From the NCBI GenBank assembly GCA_002336805.1, contig DDEZ01000012.1, forward strand, positions 693,594 through 757,593: a stretch of 64,000 nucleotides of DNA. The letters run 5' to 3'. Numbering within the stretch: position 1 is the stretch's first letter; every line of letters begins with the position of its first letter. The notes beneath the pieces are model-generated. The model saw nothing but the letters and a program-made list of their open reading frames with translations, had not been told where the DNA came from and did no database searches. Positions 32,364-41,265 of the stretch are shown here, piece after piece. The position numbers were made by a program, and so were the translations under genes. The DNA comes from Bacteroidetes bacterium UBA1941. Lineage in GTDB: Bacteria; Bacteroidota; Bacteroidia; Chitinophagales; LD1.

Positions 32364-34466
32364 TTAGCTAATCTTGCTCCAGGCATTATCTTTTGCCTCT
32401 GTCTCGAGATATCTGCGTAGTCCCTGGTTTTCCGGCAGGGCCAGATCGGGATCTGTATCTATCAGTGTAAATGCCTCCTGACGGGCGGCATCCAGGATAT
32501 GGACATCTTCTGAGAGGTCAGCTATACGCAGGTTTACAGCGCCACTCTGGCGCGTACCGTCCAGGTCTCCGGGGCCACGCAGCTTGAGGTCTTCCTCTGC
32601 TATGATAAAGCCATCATTGGTAGCGCAGAGTACATCTACACGCTTTTTTGAATCGGGGCTGAGTTTAGCGCCAGTCATCAGCACGCAATAGGACTGAGAC
32701 GTCCCGCGCCCCACGCGTCCGCGCAGCTGGTGCAGCTGCGAGAGGCCAAAGCGCTCGGCATTTTCTACCACCATTACACTTGCATTTGGCACGTTCACGC
32801 CTACTTCTATCACCGTGGTAGCTATCATGATCTGTGTCTCTCCTCTTACGAATCGCTGCATCTCATAGTCCTTATCTTGTGGCTTCATTTTGCCGTGCAC
32901 GATGCTGATCTGATAGTTTGGTTTTGGGAAGGCGCGCGACAGGCTCTCATATCCATCCATGAGGTTTTTGAGGTCAGACTCCTCAGAGTCTTCTATCATC
33001 GGATAGACAAAGTATATCTGCCGCCCCTCCGCTATCTGCTCGCGCACAAATCCGAATACGCGCAGCCGGTCGCTATCGGTACGGTGTACGGTCCTTATCG
33101 CTTTGCGTCCCGGAGGTAGCTCGTCTATCACAGAGACGTCGAGGTCGCCATAAACGGTCATAGCCAGCGTACGCGGTATAGGTGTAGCTGTCATCACCAG
33201 CACATGAGGAGGCTTCACATTCTTAGCCCAGAGCTTTGACCGCTGCTCTACGCCAAAGCGGTGCTGTTCATCTATCACCACCATGCCGAGGTTTTTAAAC
33301 TCAACGGTATTCTCAATCAGCGCGTGCGTGCCGATCACGATATGGATGTTTCCTTCTTTGAGGTTATTGAGGATATAGTTACGGGTCTTGCCCTTCACAC
33401 TACCTGTGAGCAGGACTGCCTCCAGGCCCAATCCTTTTACCAATGGCTCTATACTGGCATAGTGCTGCTGGGCCAGTATCTCTGTAGGCGCCATAAGGCA
33501 GGCCTGGTAGCCATTGTCTATGGCCATCAGCATAGTGAGCAGCGCTACTATTGTCTTGCCACTACCTACATCGCCCTGCAGCAGACGGTTCATCTGCTTG
33601 CCAGACAGGGTATCGCGGCGTATGTCGCGCAGTACCCGCTTCTGTGCATCAGTGAGAGAGAAGGGGAGCTTCTCCTTATAGAACTTATCAAAGTAGTGAT
33701 CGATCTTCTCCAGCAGGAAGCCTCGCACCGTATTGCTTCGATTGGCTTTCAGCTTCATCACCTTCAGCTGTATCTGAAAGAGCTCATCAAACTTTATACG
33801 AAACTGGGCATCTGCCAGAGCGTTTTCATTTTTAGGAAAATGAATATAGCGCATGGCATCGTAGCGCTTCATCAGCTTCTGTCGCGACAGTACCGCCTCC
33901 GGGAGATACTCAGGAATATCCCGCTCTCCGGATTGCTCCAGCATTTTGTGAGTCATCTTCAGGATAGCCTTGGAGTCAATGAATTTCTTCTTGGCTTTCT
34001 CTGTAGTAGGATAGACTGGCTGCAGACCGGGAGCAGCATCTTTTTTATACTCACTGGCTAGCTCCATCTCCGGATGGGCGATGTTGTAATCCCCGTTGAA
34101 ATAGTTTGGTTTGCCAAAAAGGATGTATTCTACATTCGGTTTGAGCAGGCGCTCTATCCAGTTGGCGCCCTGAAACCATACCAGCTGTATCTCCCCAGTA
34201 CCATCTACAAACCCCGCCACCAGCCTCCTGCCCCGCCCCGTGCCTACCATGTCAAAGTAGGTGATCTTGCCTCTGAGTTGGATATACTGGGTATTAAAAT
34301 TGATATCGCGGATCTGGTGAATGACCGACCGGTCTACATAGCGGAAGGGATAGTAGTACAGCAGGTCGCGGAATGTATCTATCTCAAACTCCTTGCGCAT
34401 GACCTCGCCTTTGGCCGGGCCTACACCTTTGAGGTATTCTATAGGAGTTTTGAGAAAAGTGGACAT
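32364..34466 (-). CDS. recG: ATP-dependent DNA helicase RecG
   Basis: A 700-residue branch-migration helicase that rescues stalled replication forks and processes recombination intermediates. It has the N-terminal wedge/OB-fold region (LKGVGPAKGEVM ... IQLRGKITYFDMVGTGRGRRLVAGFVDGTG), Walker A in LLQGDVGSGKTIVALL, the DEQH box (VVIDEQHRFGVEQR), MTATPIPRTLAMT, and the helicase C domain (GRVGRGTSQSYCVL). ATG 34466 is chosen; a GTG directly before it is possible. A TAnnTTTG box lies at 34471-34478, so near that start codon that the transcript may be leaderless. It diverges from the ubiquitin-like/DUF4132 pair. Confidence 0.96.
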   Translation of the reverse strand: MSTFLKTPIEYLKGVGPAKGEVMRKEFEIDTFRDLLYYYPFRYVDRSVIHQIRDINFNTQYIQLRGKITYFDMVGTGRGRRLVAGFVDGTGEIQLVWFQGANWIERLLKPNVEYILFGKPNYFNGDYNIAHPEMELASEYKKDAAPGLQPVYPTTEKAKKKFIDSKAILKMTHKMLEQSGERDIPEYLPEAVLSRQKLMKRYDAMRYIHFPKNENALADAQFRIKFDELFQIQLKVMKLKANRSNTVRGFLLEKIDHYFDKFYKEKLPFSLTDAQKRVLRDIRRDTLSGKQMNRLLQGDVGSGKTIVALLTMLMAIDNGYQACLMAPTEILAQQHYASIEPLVKGLGLEAVLLTGSVKGKTRNYILNNLKEGNIHIVIGTHALIENTVEFKNLGMVVIDEQHRFGVEQRSKLWAKNVKPPHVLVMTATPIPRTLAMTVYGDLDVSVIDELPPGRKAIRTVHRTDSDRLRVFGFVREQIAEGRQIYFVYPMIEDSEESDLKNLMDGYESLSRAFPKPNYQISIVHGKMKPQDKDYEMQRFVRGETQIMIATTVIEVGVNVPNASVMVVENAERFGLSQLHQLRGRVGRGTSQSYCVLMTGAKLSPDSKKRVDVLCATNDGFIIAEEDLKLRGPGDLDGTRQSGAVNLRIADLSEDVHILDAARQEAFTLIDTDPDLALPENQGLRRYLETEAKDNAWSKIS

Positions 34467-34470
34467 CACT

Positions 34471-34478
34471 CAAAAGTA
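34471..34478 (-). promoter_or_regulatory. -7 promoter box at the recG start
   Basis: TACTTTTG on the minus strand matches TAnnTTTG and ends only four bases from the ATG at 34466, implying a leaderless or near-leaderless recG mRNA. No TTG 19 bases upstream. Confidence 0.45.
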
Positions 34479-34594
34479 AAAAATACTACCTCGTCCTGCC
34501 ATTGTTTTAGCAAAGTATAATATCAAGTACAGAATCTGCGCAACAACCGCTTACTGGATAATTTTCTCTTAATTTGGAGAAAACAACCTTACGA

Positions 34595-34984
34595 ATGCTT
34601 GTCACTATCAAAGACGAAACCTTTGCAGGAAAGATCCTGAGGGAATTGAACCTAGAGTTCCAGACAGAATCTGTGACGATCCGGGAGATCATTACTAATC
34701 GGGTACTACAAGAGGTCGATAATTACAATAATAAGTTGCCTGAATATTTCAACGGCTTGATCGAACCAAGCGATGCAGAGAAAACACTCAATGGCTATAA
34801 GCTCAAACCTAAAAAGTTGATAGACGGTGAAAAGCAAGTTTACACTGCACTGGACGCTTTTCAAAAAAATGGATTTTTCTTACTGGTAGATGATAGCCAG
34901 GCAGAAAGCCTGGAGCAGATGGTTCATCTCAGGTTTGACACTACCATCAGTTTTGTGAAACTAACACCACTGGTAGGAGGATAA
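34595..34984 (+). CDS. Ubiquitin-like (beta-grasp) protein with C-terminal Gly-Gly, partner of DUF4132
   Basis: A 130-residue cytosolic protein of unknown function. The visible pattern fits a ubiquitin-like fold with a helical insertion: strand MLVTIKD, strand ILRELNLEFQ, helix SVTIREIITNRVLQEVDNYNN, an insert (about 50-85, LPEYFNGLIEPSDAEKTLNGY), strands NGFFLLVDDSQAESLEQMVHL, and final strand TISFVKLTPLVGG. The last residues LVGG resemble the diglycine tail that ubiquitin, ThiS and MoaD use for activation. However, the codons GGA GGA also form a Shine-Dalgarno for the next gene, so the tail may have a second cause. ATG 34595 is preferred to TTG 34574 because the first strand starts there. 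The stop touches the ATG of the DUF4132 gene, so the two are translationally coupled. No E1-, E2- or JAB-like gene is nearby. Confidence 0.65.
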   Translation: MLVTIKDETFAGKILRELNLEFQTESVTIREIITNRVLQEVDNYNNKLPEYFNGLIEPSDAEKTLNGYKLKPKKLIDGEKQVYTALDAFQKNGFFLLVDDSQAESLEQMVHLRFDTTISFVKLTPLVGG

Positions 34985-37561
34985 ATGATGGGCATATTCG
35001 ATACGATCAAAAATGCACTGAACCTACAGAGCGACGAGCAAAAAGAATTTGCAGGAATAATAAACAAGTCTCGAGAAGAGTATGCTGCTACGGGGAGCTA
35101 TTTCTATAGTATCAAGGTCAACGCTATTCCCACTTACACTAATGAGATAGCCGTATGGAGTGATAAAAAAAGGGTTGAATTTGCGATACACTGTATTGTC
35201 CGGATCCGTAATTATTACGCTGATAGAAAAAGCTTCAATAGCGGTGACCCGGACTACAAAAATAACGCAATAGCAGAAGCATACCTCCCGCAGCTCTTCA
35301 AAGCCCGAGTGCTAATGGACAGCACAGATGTCGAGCGCGTATGCCAAACCTTTGCCGAATATAAAAAGTGGGGCCATGGTGATATCAGTCACTGGCCCGT
35401 CGGTGCTTTCCTGCAGCAGGTATCACAGCAATATAAGCAAGGAGAGTTGCCCGCTGACATCGTTACTGCTCTGACAAATCTCCGAAAAGAATGCGAGACC
35501 ATCAGCAGCTACCGGGCTAAGGAAAAGAATAAGCTCTTGACTAAAATAGATGACATCCTCTTTCAGCCACAGGGTGAAAATGACATCAAACCCTCGCTAT
35601 TCCCCGGCGCGGATGATTTTGCCATATACGCCAATGCCGTAGTAGAAAAGCATGCAGCCGATGATCGGAAAATATGGTACCAACTCATAGCCCGTGCCCA
35701 GAAAGCATCGGGATCCAAACCGACCAACAAATACCTGGACGAGACCAAAGTTCTCTTCAAGGAGCTAGGCGCAGATAAGTTTAAAAAGACGGTACAGGAA
35801 TGGTTTGAATTTCTGATACAGCTGAAGGATAAAACTGAAAACCGCAGCTACACCCACAATGGGCAGACTCACACCTACGTAACGGTAGAATATATTGATC
35901 CGCTCAATGCTGAAACAATCAAGGGATTTGTATGGATGTGCGCAAATTTTCATGATCTGCTAACGCTGCATATCATAGCTAACCTCGCAGAGCGCGCCTA
36001 TCGCAAAATACCCGGCAAGGGTCCTGCCGCTTCGTCCGTAGGCAATGCATGTCTGTACACGCTATACAAGTCTAAAGGTCTGGATGGTATAGGTCAGCTG
36101 TCACGCCTGAAGCTGCGGATCAAGCAAAGTGGTACGCAAGCCGTAATTGAAAAATACCTGCTGGCCGCCGCAAAAGAAAATGGCGTATCGCTGCATGAGA
36201 TAGAAGATATGGCCGTTGAGGATTTTGATCTGGTGCGTGGCGCTAAAGAAGTGGCATTCGATGAGTATACCGCAGTACTGGAGATCACAGGCGTAGGCCG
36301 ATCTGATATCAGATGGATAAAGCCTGACGGATCAGGGCAAAAGGCGCCCCCATCTTTTGTAAAAGAAAAATATGCAGCTAAGTTCAAAAAGCTAAAAGAT
36401 ACACAAAAACAGATAGACCAGGCTACATCAGCGCAACGAGACAGAATAGACCGCATGCTACGTACAGACAGAAAATGGCGGATGGAAGATTTCAAAAAGC
36501 TATATCTGGATCATGGACTGATGCGCACATTGACTGAAAATATCATCTGGACATTCGGGCATGGCGGTGATAGCACATCTGCTATCCTGGTCCGCGATCA
36601 GTGGATAGATAGTGAAGGAGCCATTGTATCTCCGACTGATGATGCAGAAGTAGCACTCTGGCATCCGGCGGTACACGCGGTAGCGGCGGTAAAGAAATGG
36701 CGAGAGTTTTTGATGGAAAATAAGATGCAACAGCCAATCAAACAGGCATATAGAGAGGTGTACCTGCTCACAGATGCGGAGGTCAATACAAAAACGTACA
36801 GCAATCGAATGGCTGCGCACGTATTGAAGCAACACCAATTTAATATACTGGCGAAGACGCGGGGATGGCGATACTCTTTGATGGGTGCGTTTGATAATGG
36901 TGTAGACAATGGAACAGCTTCACTAAAACTGAATGAATATGGCCTGAATGCCGAATACTGGGTAAATGAACTTAATGCAGATGGAGCCACCAATGATACC
37001 GGCATCTGGAACTATGTAACAACGGATCAGATACGATTCACAAATCAGAATAATAATGAGATCGTAGATTTGATAGATGTACCCGTAATACCTTTCTCAG
37101 AGGTACTACGGGATGTGGATCTCTTTGTAGGCGTATCCAGCGTGGGCAATGATCCTACCTGGCAAGACTCCGGTGGTGTACCCGCATACAGAGACTACTG
37201 GACTTCCTATTCCTTTGGAGATCTGTCAGAAGTAGCTAAAAACAGAAAAGAAATACTGCAGAGCCTCATACCGAGGTTGAAGATCAGCAGGGTGACTGAG
37301 ATCAGGGATAAATTTGTGGTAGTACAGGGCAAACTAAGGACCTATAAGATCCACATAGGCAGTACCAACATCCTGATGGAGCCCAACGATCAGTACCTGT
37401 GTATCGTACCAGACAGGAGCAAGAAAGACCCTACAGAGAATCTGTTTATACCATTTGAAGGCGACTCTGGCCTGTCCATCATTTTGTCTAAAGCTTTTTT
37501 GCTAGCTGAAGATGATAAGATAACTGATAGTACTATCACATCTCAGATCAACAGAAAATAG
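34985..37561 (+). CDS. DUF4132 (MolR/YehI-like) protein
   Basis: An 858-residue cytosolic protein. The N-terminal two thirds are helical and without a recognised motif. The part from about residue 500 has the DUF4132 core seen in E. coli MolR/YehI: VRDQWIDSEG, VALWHPAVHAV, PIKQAYREVYLLTD, NRMAAHVLKQHQF. The C-terminal region (VDLFVGVSSVGNDPTWQDSG ... GLSIILSKAFLLAEDDKITDST) is the conserved tail of these proteins. Molecular function is not established; the family often occurs beside regulators or MoxR-type ATPases. ATG ATG at 34985/34988 follows a strong GGAGG, unusual in Bacteroidota. The gene follows the ubiquitin-like gene with no gap and ends before a terminator. Its wording appears more A-rich than its neighbours, which could reflect transfer. 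Confidence 0.8.
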   Translation: MMGIFDTIKNALNLQSDEQKEFAGIINKSREEYAATGSYFYSIKVNAIPTYTNEIAVWSDKKRVEFAIHCIVRIRNYYADRKSFNSGDPDYKNNAIAEAYLPQLFKARVLMDSTDVERVCQTFAEYKKWGHGDISHWPVGAFLQQVSQQYKQGELPADIVTALTNLRKECETISSYRAKEKNKLLTKIDDILFQPQGENDIKPSLFPGADDFAIYANAVVEKHAADDRKIWYQLIARAQKASGSKPTNKYLDETKVLFKELGADKFKKTVQEWFEFLIQLKDKTENRSYTHNGQTHTYVTVEYIDPLNAETIKGFVWMCANFHDLLTLHIIANLAERAYRKIPGKGPAASSVGNACLYTLYKSKGLDGIGQLSRLKLRIKQSGTQAVIEKYLLAAAKENGVSLHEIEDMAVEDFDLVRGAKEVAFDEYTAVLEITGVGRSDIRWIKPDGSGQKAPPSFVKEKYAAKFKKLKDTQKQIDQATSAQRDRIDRMLRTDRKWRMEDFKKLYLDHGLMRTLTENIIWTFGHGGDSTSAILVRDQWIDSEGAIVSPTDDAEVALWHPAVHAVAAVKKWREFLMENKMQQPIKQAYREVYLLTDAEVNTKTYSNRMAAHVLKQHQFNILAKTRGWRYSLMGAFDNGVDNGTASLKLNEYGLNAEYWVNELNADGATNDTGIWNYVTTDQIRFTNQNNNEIVDLIDVPVIPFSEVLRDVDLFVGVSSVGNDPTWQDSGGVPAYRDYWTSYSFGDLSEVAKNRKEILQSLIPRLKISRVTEIRDKFVVVQGKLRTYKIHIGSTNILMEPNDQYLCIVPDRSKKDPTENLFIPFEGDSGLSIILSKAFLLAEDDKITDSTITSQINRK

Positions 37562-37585
37562 TCCTGACTATCTTCTACAAAAATA

Positions 37586-37615
37586 AAAGCGCCCTTCTTT
37601 GCAGAAGGGCGCTTT
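37586..37615. terminator. Terminator between the DUF4132 gene and aconitase
   Basis: Thirteen-base perfect stem AAAGCGCCCTTCT (37586-37598) / AGAAGGGCGCTTT (37603-37615), loop TTGC. The T-rich tail is on the minus strand (TTTTATTTTTG), so it chiefly ends the aconitase transcript, but it lies between convergent genes and may act on both. Confidence 0.85.
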
Positions 37616-37633
37616 GGATATACGCTGTTTCGA

Positions 37634-39910
37634 TTACGCGTGTGCAGCGGCAGCATTAGCGCGGATGATATTCAGGGCGCCACCGGCCTTGAACCATTCG
37701 ATCTGCTGCTCGTTGTAGGTATGGTTTACCTTGATCTCGTCCTTAGTGCCGTCCTTGTGGTTTAGCACTACGGTGAGCTGCTGGCCAGGAGCGAATGAGG
37801 TCAGACCAAGGATATCGATGCTGTCATCTTCCTGGATCTTGTTGTAGTCATTCTTATCCGCGAAAGTCAGGCCGAGCATACCTTGCTTTTTCAGGTTAGT
37901 CTCATGGATACGTGCGAAAGACTTCACGAGGATAGCACGTACGCCCAGGTGGCGTGGCTCCATAGCTGCGTGCTCGCGGCTTGATCCTTCACCATAGTTC
38001 TCATCACCTACTACGATAGAGCCGAGGCCTGCAGCCTTGTAGGCGCGCTGTACCTTTGGCACTTCGTCATAGGCGCCGGTCATTTCATTCTTCACTGAGT
38101 TTGTTTTCTCGTTAAAGAAGTTGGTCGCGCCGATGAGCATGTTATTAGATATATTATCCAGGTGGCCACGGTATTTCAGCCATGGACCAGCCATAGAGAT
38201 ATGGTCAGTAGTACACTTGCCTTTGGCCTTGATCAGGAGCTTGAGGCCCTTGATATCAGTACCCTCCCATGGAGCGAAAGAGTAGAGCAACTGCAGACGG
38301 TCAGACTCTGGGTTGACCACTACATTGATACCGCTGCCATCAGCAGCCGGAGCCTGGTAGCCTGGGTCATCTACGGCGAAGCCCTTGGTAGGCAGCTCGT
38401 AGCCAGATGGTGGATCGAGCTTCACGGTCTCTCCATTCTCATTCACCAGTGTATCAGTGAGCGGGTTGAAGGTCAGATCACCAGCGATAGCCAGTGCTGT
38501 GGTCAGCTCCGGAGACGCTACGAATGCATACGTATTAGGGTTGCCATCCTGACGGGCAGCAAAGTTACGGTTGAAGGAGTGAACGATGGTGTTCTTCTCT
38601 TTCTTGTCAGCGCCAGCGCGTGCCCACATACCGATGCATGGTCCGCATGCGTTGGCATATACTTCAGCGCCGATCTTGTTGAAAGTATTGATGAAACCAT
38701 CGCGGTCTATAGTGAAGCGGATCTGCTCAGAGCCCGGCGTGATGCTGAATTCAGCCTTTGCCTTCAGGTTCTTGTCAGCTACCTGCTGTGCCAGTGACAC
38801 TGCGCGGGAGATATCTTCGTAGCTAGAGTTAGTACAGCTACCGATCAGGCCTACTTGTACCTTGGTAGGCCAGCCGTTTGCGGCAGCCGCTTCTTTCATC
38901 TTAGAGATAGGTGTAGCGAGGTCTGGTGTGAATGGACCATTGATGTATGGCTCCAGCTCGTCCAGGTTGATCTCGATCAGCTCGTCAAAGTATTTAGCAG
39001 GATCAGCATATACCTCTGGGTCAGCGTTCAGGTGTTCCTTCACGCCATTGGCCAGGTCAGCTACATCTGCACGGCCCGTAGCGCGCAGATAGCGCTCCAT
39101 GCTCTCGTCATAGCCGAATGTAGATGTCGTAGCACCGATCTCTGCACCCATGTTGCAAATAGTACCCTTACCAGTACAGCTTAGAGATATAGCACCATCA
39201 CCAAAGTATTCTACGATAGCACCAGTGCCACCCTTTACGGTAAGGATACCCGCTACCTTCAGGATCACGTCCTTGGCAGATGCCCATCCGTTGAGTTTGC
39301 CTGTCAGCTTTACTCCGATCAGCTTAGGCCACTTGAGCTCCCATGGCAGGCCTGCCATCACGTCTACCGCATCAGCGCCACCTACACCGATAGCCACCAT
39401 ACCGAGGCCACCAGCATTCACCGTGTGAGAGTCAGTACCGATCATCATACCGCCCGGGAATGCATAGTTCTCCAGCACGATCTGGTGGATGATACCAGCA
39501 CCTGGCTTCCAGAAGCCGATGCCATATTTATTGGATACAGAAGCGAGGAAGTCGTACACTTCTTTGTTGCCTGAGTTGGCCACCTCGAGATCGGCCTTAG
39601 AGCCTACCTTGGCGGTGATCAGGTGGTCGCAGTGTACAGTAGATGGCACGGCAGCCTTCTTCTTGCCGGCAGTCATAAACTGGAGCAGCGCCATCTGAGC
39701 GGTGGCATCCTGCATGGCTACGCGGTCCGGAGCGAAGTCTACATATGATTTGGTACGCTCGAATACTACCGGCTTTTGATCGCTGTGCAGATGCGAGTAA
39801 AGTATCTTTTCTGTGAGGGTAAGCGGCTTGCCGGTGAGTGCACGGGCGGCCTGAACCTTGGCAGGGAGTGCTTCATACACTTTCCTGATCATTTCTATGT
39901 CAAATGCCAT
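37634..39910 (-). CDS. acn: Aconitate hydratase
   Basis: A 758-residue 4Fe-4S enzyme of the TCA cycle that converts citrate to isocitrate. It is of the mitochondrial-type AcnA subfamily. Cluster ligands are in GSCTNSSYED and NACGPCIGMW; substrate-binding motifs include GTDSHTVNAGGLGMVAIGVGGADAVD and the C-terminal swivel domain GDENYGEGSSREHAAMEPRHLG. Length is normal. It stands alone with a terminator downstream. No clear -7 box was seen in the 165 bases upstream, which contain an AT-rich stretch (TATATATTCG on the minus strand) as the best candidate. Confidence 0.97.
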   Translation of the reverse strand: MAFDIEMIRKVYEALPAKVQAARALTGKPLTLTEKILYSHLHSDQKPVVFERTKSYVDFAPDRVAMQDATAQMALLQFMTAGKKKAAVPSTVHCDHLITAKVGSKADLEVANSGNKEVYDFLASVSNKYGIGFWKPGAGIIHQIVLENYAFPGGMMIGTDSHTVNAGGLGMVAIGVGGADAVDVMAGLPWELKWPKLIGVKLTGKLNGWASAKDVILKVAGILTVKGGTGAIVEYFGDGAISLSCTGKGTICNMGAEIGATTSTFGYDESMERYLRATGRADVADLANGVKEHLNADPEVYADPAKYFDELIEINLDELEPYINGPFTPDLATPISKMKEAAAANGWPTKVQVGLIGSCTNSSYEDISRAVSLAQQVADKNLKAKAEFSITPGSEQIRFTIDRDGFINTFNKIGAEVYANACGPCIGMWARAGADKKEKNTIVHSFNRNFAARQDGNPNTYAFVASPELTTALAIAGDLTFNPLTDTLVNENGETVKLDPPSGYELPTKGFAVDDPGYQAPAADGSGINVVVNPESDRLQLLYSFAPWEGTDIKGLKLLIKAKGKCTTDHISMAGPWLKYRGHLDNISNNMLIGATNFFNEKTNSVKNEMTGAYDEVPKVQRAYKAAGLGSIVVGDENYGEGSSREHAAMEPRHLGVRAILVKSFARIHETNLKKQGMLGLTFADKNDYNKIQEDDSIDILGLTSFAPGQQLTVVLNHKDGTKDEIKVNHTYNEQQIEWFKAGGALNIIRANAAAAHA

Positions 39911-40075
39911 GACTTGTGATTTGTGAGTTTACGATTGAAAAACTGATTAAGATAATGCGAATATATACCTTTTACGATGAGGACGGGAGTAAGTGCCGGA
40001 TATTTGAAATTAGTTAGCGTTTTTTCTCTATTAGCGAAAATTCGCTAAATAAAATATCTGCTATTTAGAATGATT

Positions 40076-40822
40076 CTAAGCAAGAGTGCTACGCAGGTGC
40101 TTTGTGGCCTTCCTTACTAGCTTTAGTGTGTGTTTTATAGCCCTGAGGCTGGACCAGGATTGATGGCCGGGAATGATGTAGCCGGGGTGGGGATATCGCT
40201 CCTGAAGGCGCTGCATAGTAGCCGGCCAGGCGGCCAGATTTGCGTCCGAGAGATTGCCTATATCTGTGGCCTGAGTACTTTTGATCAGACAGCCACCATA
40301 GAGGATATGGCCCTCCTCACACCAGATCACGATATTGTCCGGTGCATGGCCGGCACCGGGATAAAAAGTACTGAGATGTATGTCTCCAAAATCAAAAGCC
40401 GTATCTCCGTCAAAACAATTTTGTGTCTCAGGCTCGTGATGCTCCCTGCATAATGCCAGCGTCCGGCAGCTGGAATACGTAGCAATGCCCCGCCTGCGAA
40501 AGATATCAAAGGCGCCCGTGCGATCTTCATGAAAATGCGTGGCGATAGCAGCTATCACTTTGCGCTGATGGTGGCGCTCGATACTATCTATGATGGGTGC
40601 CACCTGAGTGGTATCCCACGGCGAATCGATGATAACGATGCCTTTGGCTGTGACGATATACATACCATTGGCCGGGAAAGGTATGCCACTCAACTTCTGC
40701 CAGGTGGTATAGATATAGCTGGGCCCGGTCAGATGTGATATCGTAAAACCCGCTCCCTGCTGTGCATGCAGGAGCGAAAAGAAAAAGAGGCAGAGGATAG
40801 TAGCCAGAGGTCTATTCATCAT
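40076..40822 (-). CDS. Subclass B1-type metallo-beta-lactamase
   Basis: A 248-residue periplasmic zinc hydrolase with signal peptide (PLATILCLFFFSLLHAQ). All six B1 zinc ligands are present: His96, His98 and Asp100 in THFHEDRTG, His159 in GAGHAPDNIVIW, Cys178 in LYGGCLIKS and His220 in YIIPGH. The GGCLIKS/NLSDANLAAWP block is characteristic of subclass B1 (BlaB, IND, CfiA group), which hydrolyse penicillins, cephalosporins and carbapenems. Activity is inferred only. It is the last gene of an operon: its ATG overlaps the stop of yjbQ by four bases (ATGA), so it is probably co-translated. No mobile element is near, so it looks like a resident gene. Confidence 0.88.
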   Translation of the reverse strand: MMNRPLATILCLFFFSLLHAQQGAGFTISHLTGPSYIYTTWQKLSGIPFPANGMYIVTAKGIVIIDSPWDTTQVAPIIDSIERHHQRKVIAAIATHFHEDRTGAFDIFRRRGIATYSSCRTLALCREHHEPETQNCFDGDTAFDFGDIHLSTFYPGAGHAPDNIVIWCEEGHILYGGCLIKSTQATDIGNLSDANLAAWPATMQRLQERYPHPGYIIPGHQSWSSLRAIKHTLKLVRKATKHLRSTLA

Positions 40823-41229
40823 GCTAATATAGTAGCTACCAGCCTGCGGGCGCTGGCCTGATCACGAAACTCACACAGATAAATCCCCTGCCAGGTACCC
40901 AGATTGAGTTTATGGTTAGAGATAGGGATGGTCACTGAGGAGCCTGCCAGTACCGATTTGACATGGGCAGGCATATCGTCATCTCCCTCGTCATTATGGG
41001 TGTAGTATTGCTCACCCTCCACCACTATTCTATTGAAGGCTGTTTCAAAATCCACGCGCACAGACGGATCAGCATTCTCATTGATAGCCAGGGCTGCAGA
41101 GGTATGCTTGATAAAGAGCTGTAGCAGCCCCGTCTCAGGCAGCGGAGGCAGGTTGCGCACTACGATGTCCGTGATGAGGTGAAAGCCGCGCCGCTGCGGT
41201 GGGATAGCGAGTTCTATCTGATGGACCAT
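40819..41229 (-). CDS. yjbQ: YjbQ / UPF0047 family protein
   Basis: A 136-residue cytosolic protein of the YjbQ family (secondary thiamine-phosphate synthase fold). The conserved core is visible: GFHLITDIV, LQLFIKHTSAALAINENADPSVR (His-Thr-Ser-Ala and Glu-Asn motif), THNDEGDDDMPAHVKSVLAG (metal/phosphate-site His) and LNLGTWQGIYLCEFRD. Members show weak thiamine-phosphate synthase activity, but the physiological role is unclear. ATG 41229 is preferred to a TTG at 41265, giving the family's usual length. It lies 36 bases after the sugar amidotransferase gene and overlaps the beta-lactamase start. Confidence 0.92.
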   Translation of the reverse strand: MVHQIELAIPPQRRGFHLITDIVVRNLPPLPETGLLQLFIKHTSAALAINENADPSVRVDFETAFNRIVVEGEQYYTHNDEGDDDMPAHVKSVLAGSSVTIPISNHKLNLGTWQGIYLCEFRDQASARRLVATILA

Positions 41230-41265
41230 AGCAATTTTTCTAACGCTAAGATAAGATTTAGACAA

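Noticed and set aside
33261..34061. 266-residue plus-strand frame opposite recG
   Set aside because: It lies entirely within recG, which shows all helicase motifs on the minus strand.
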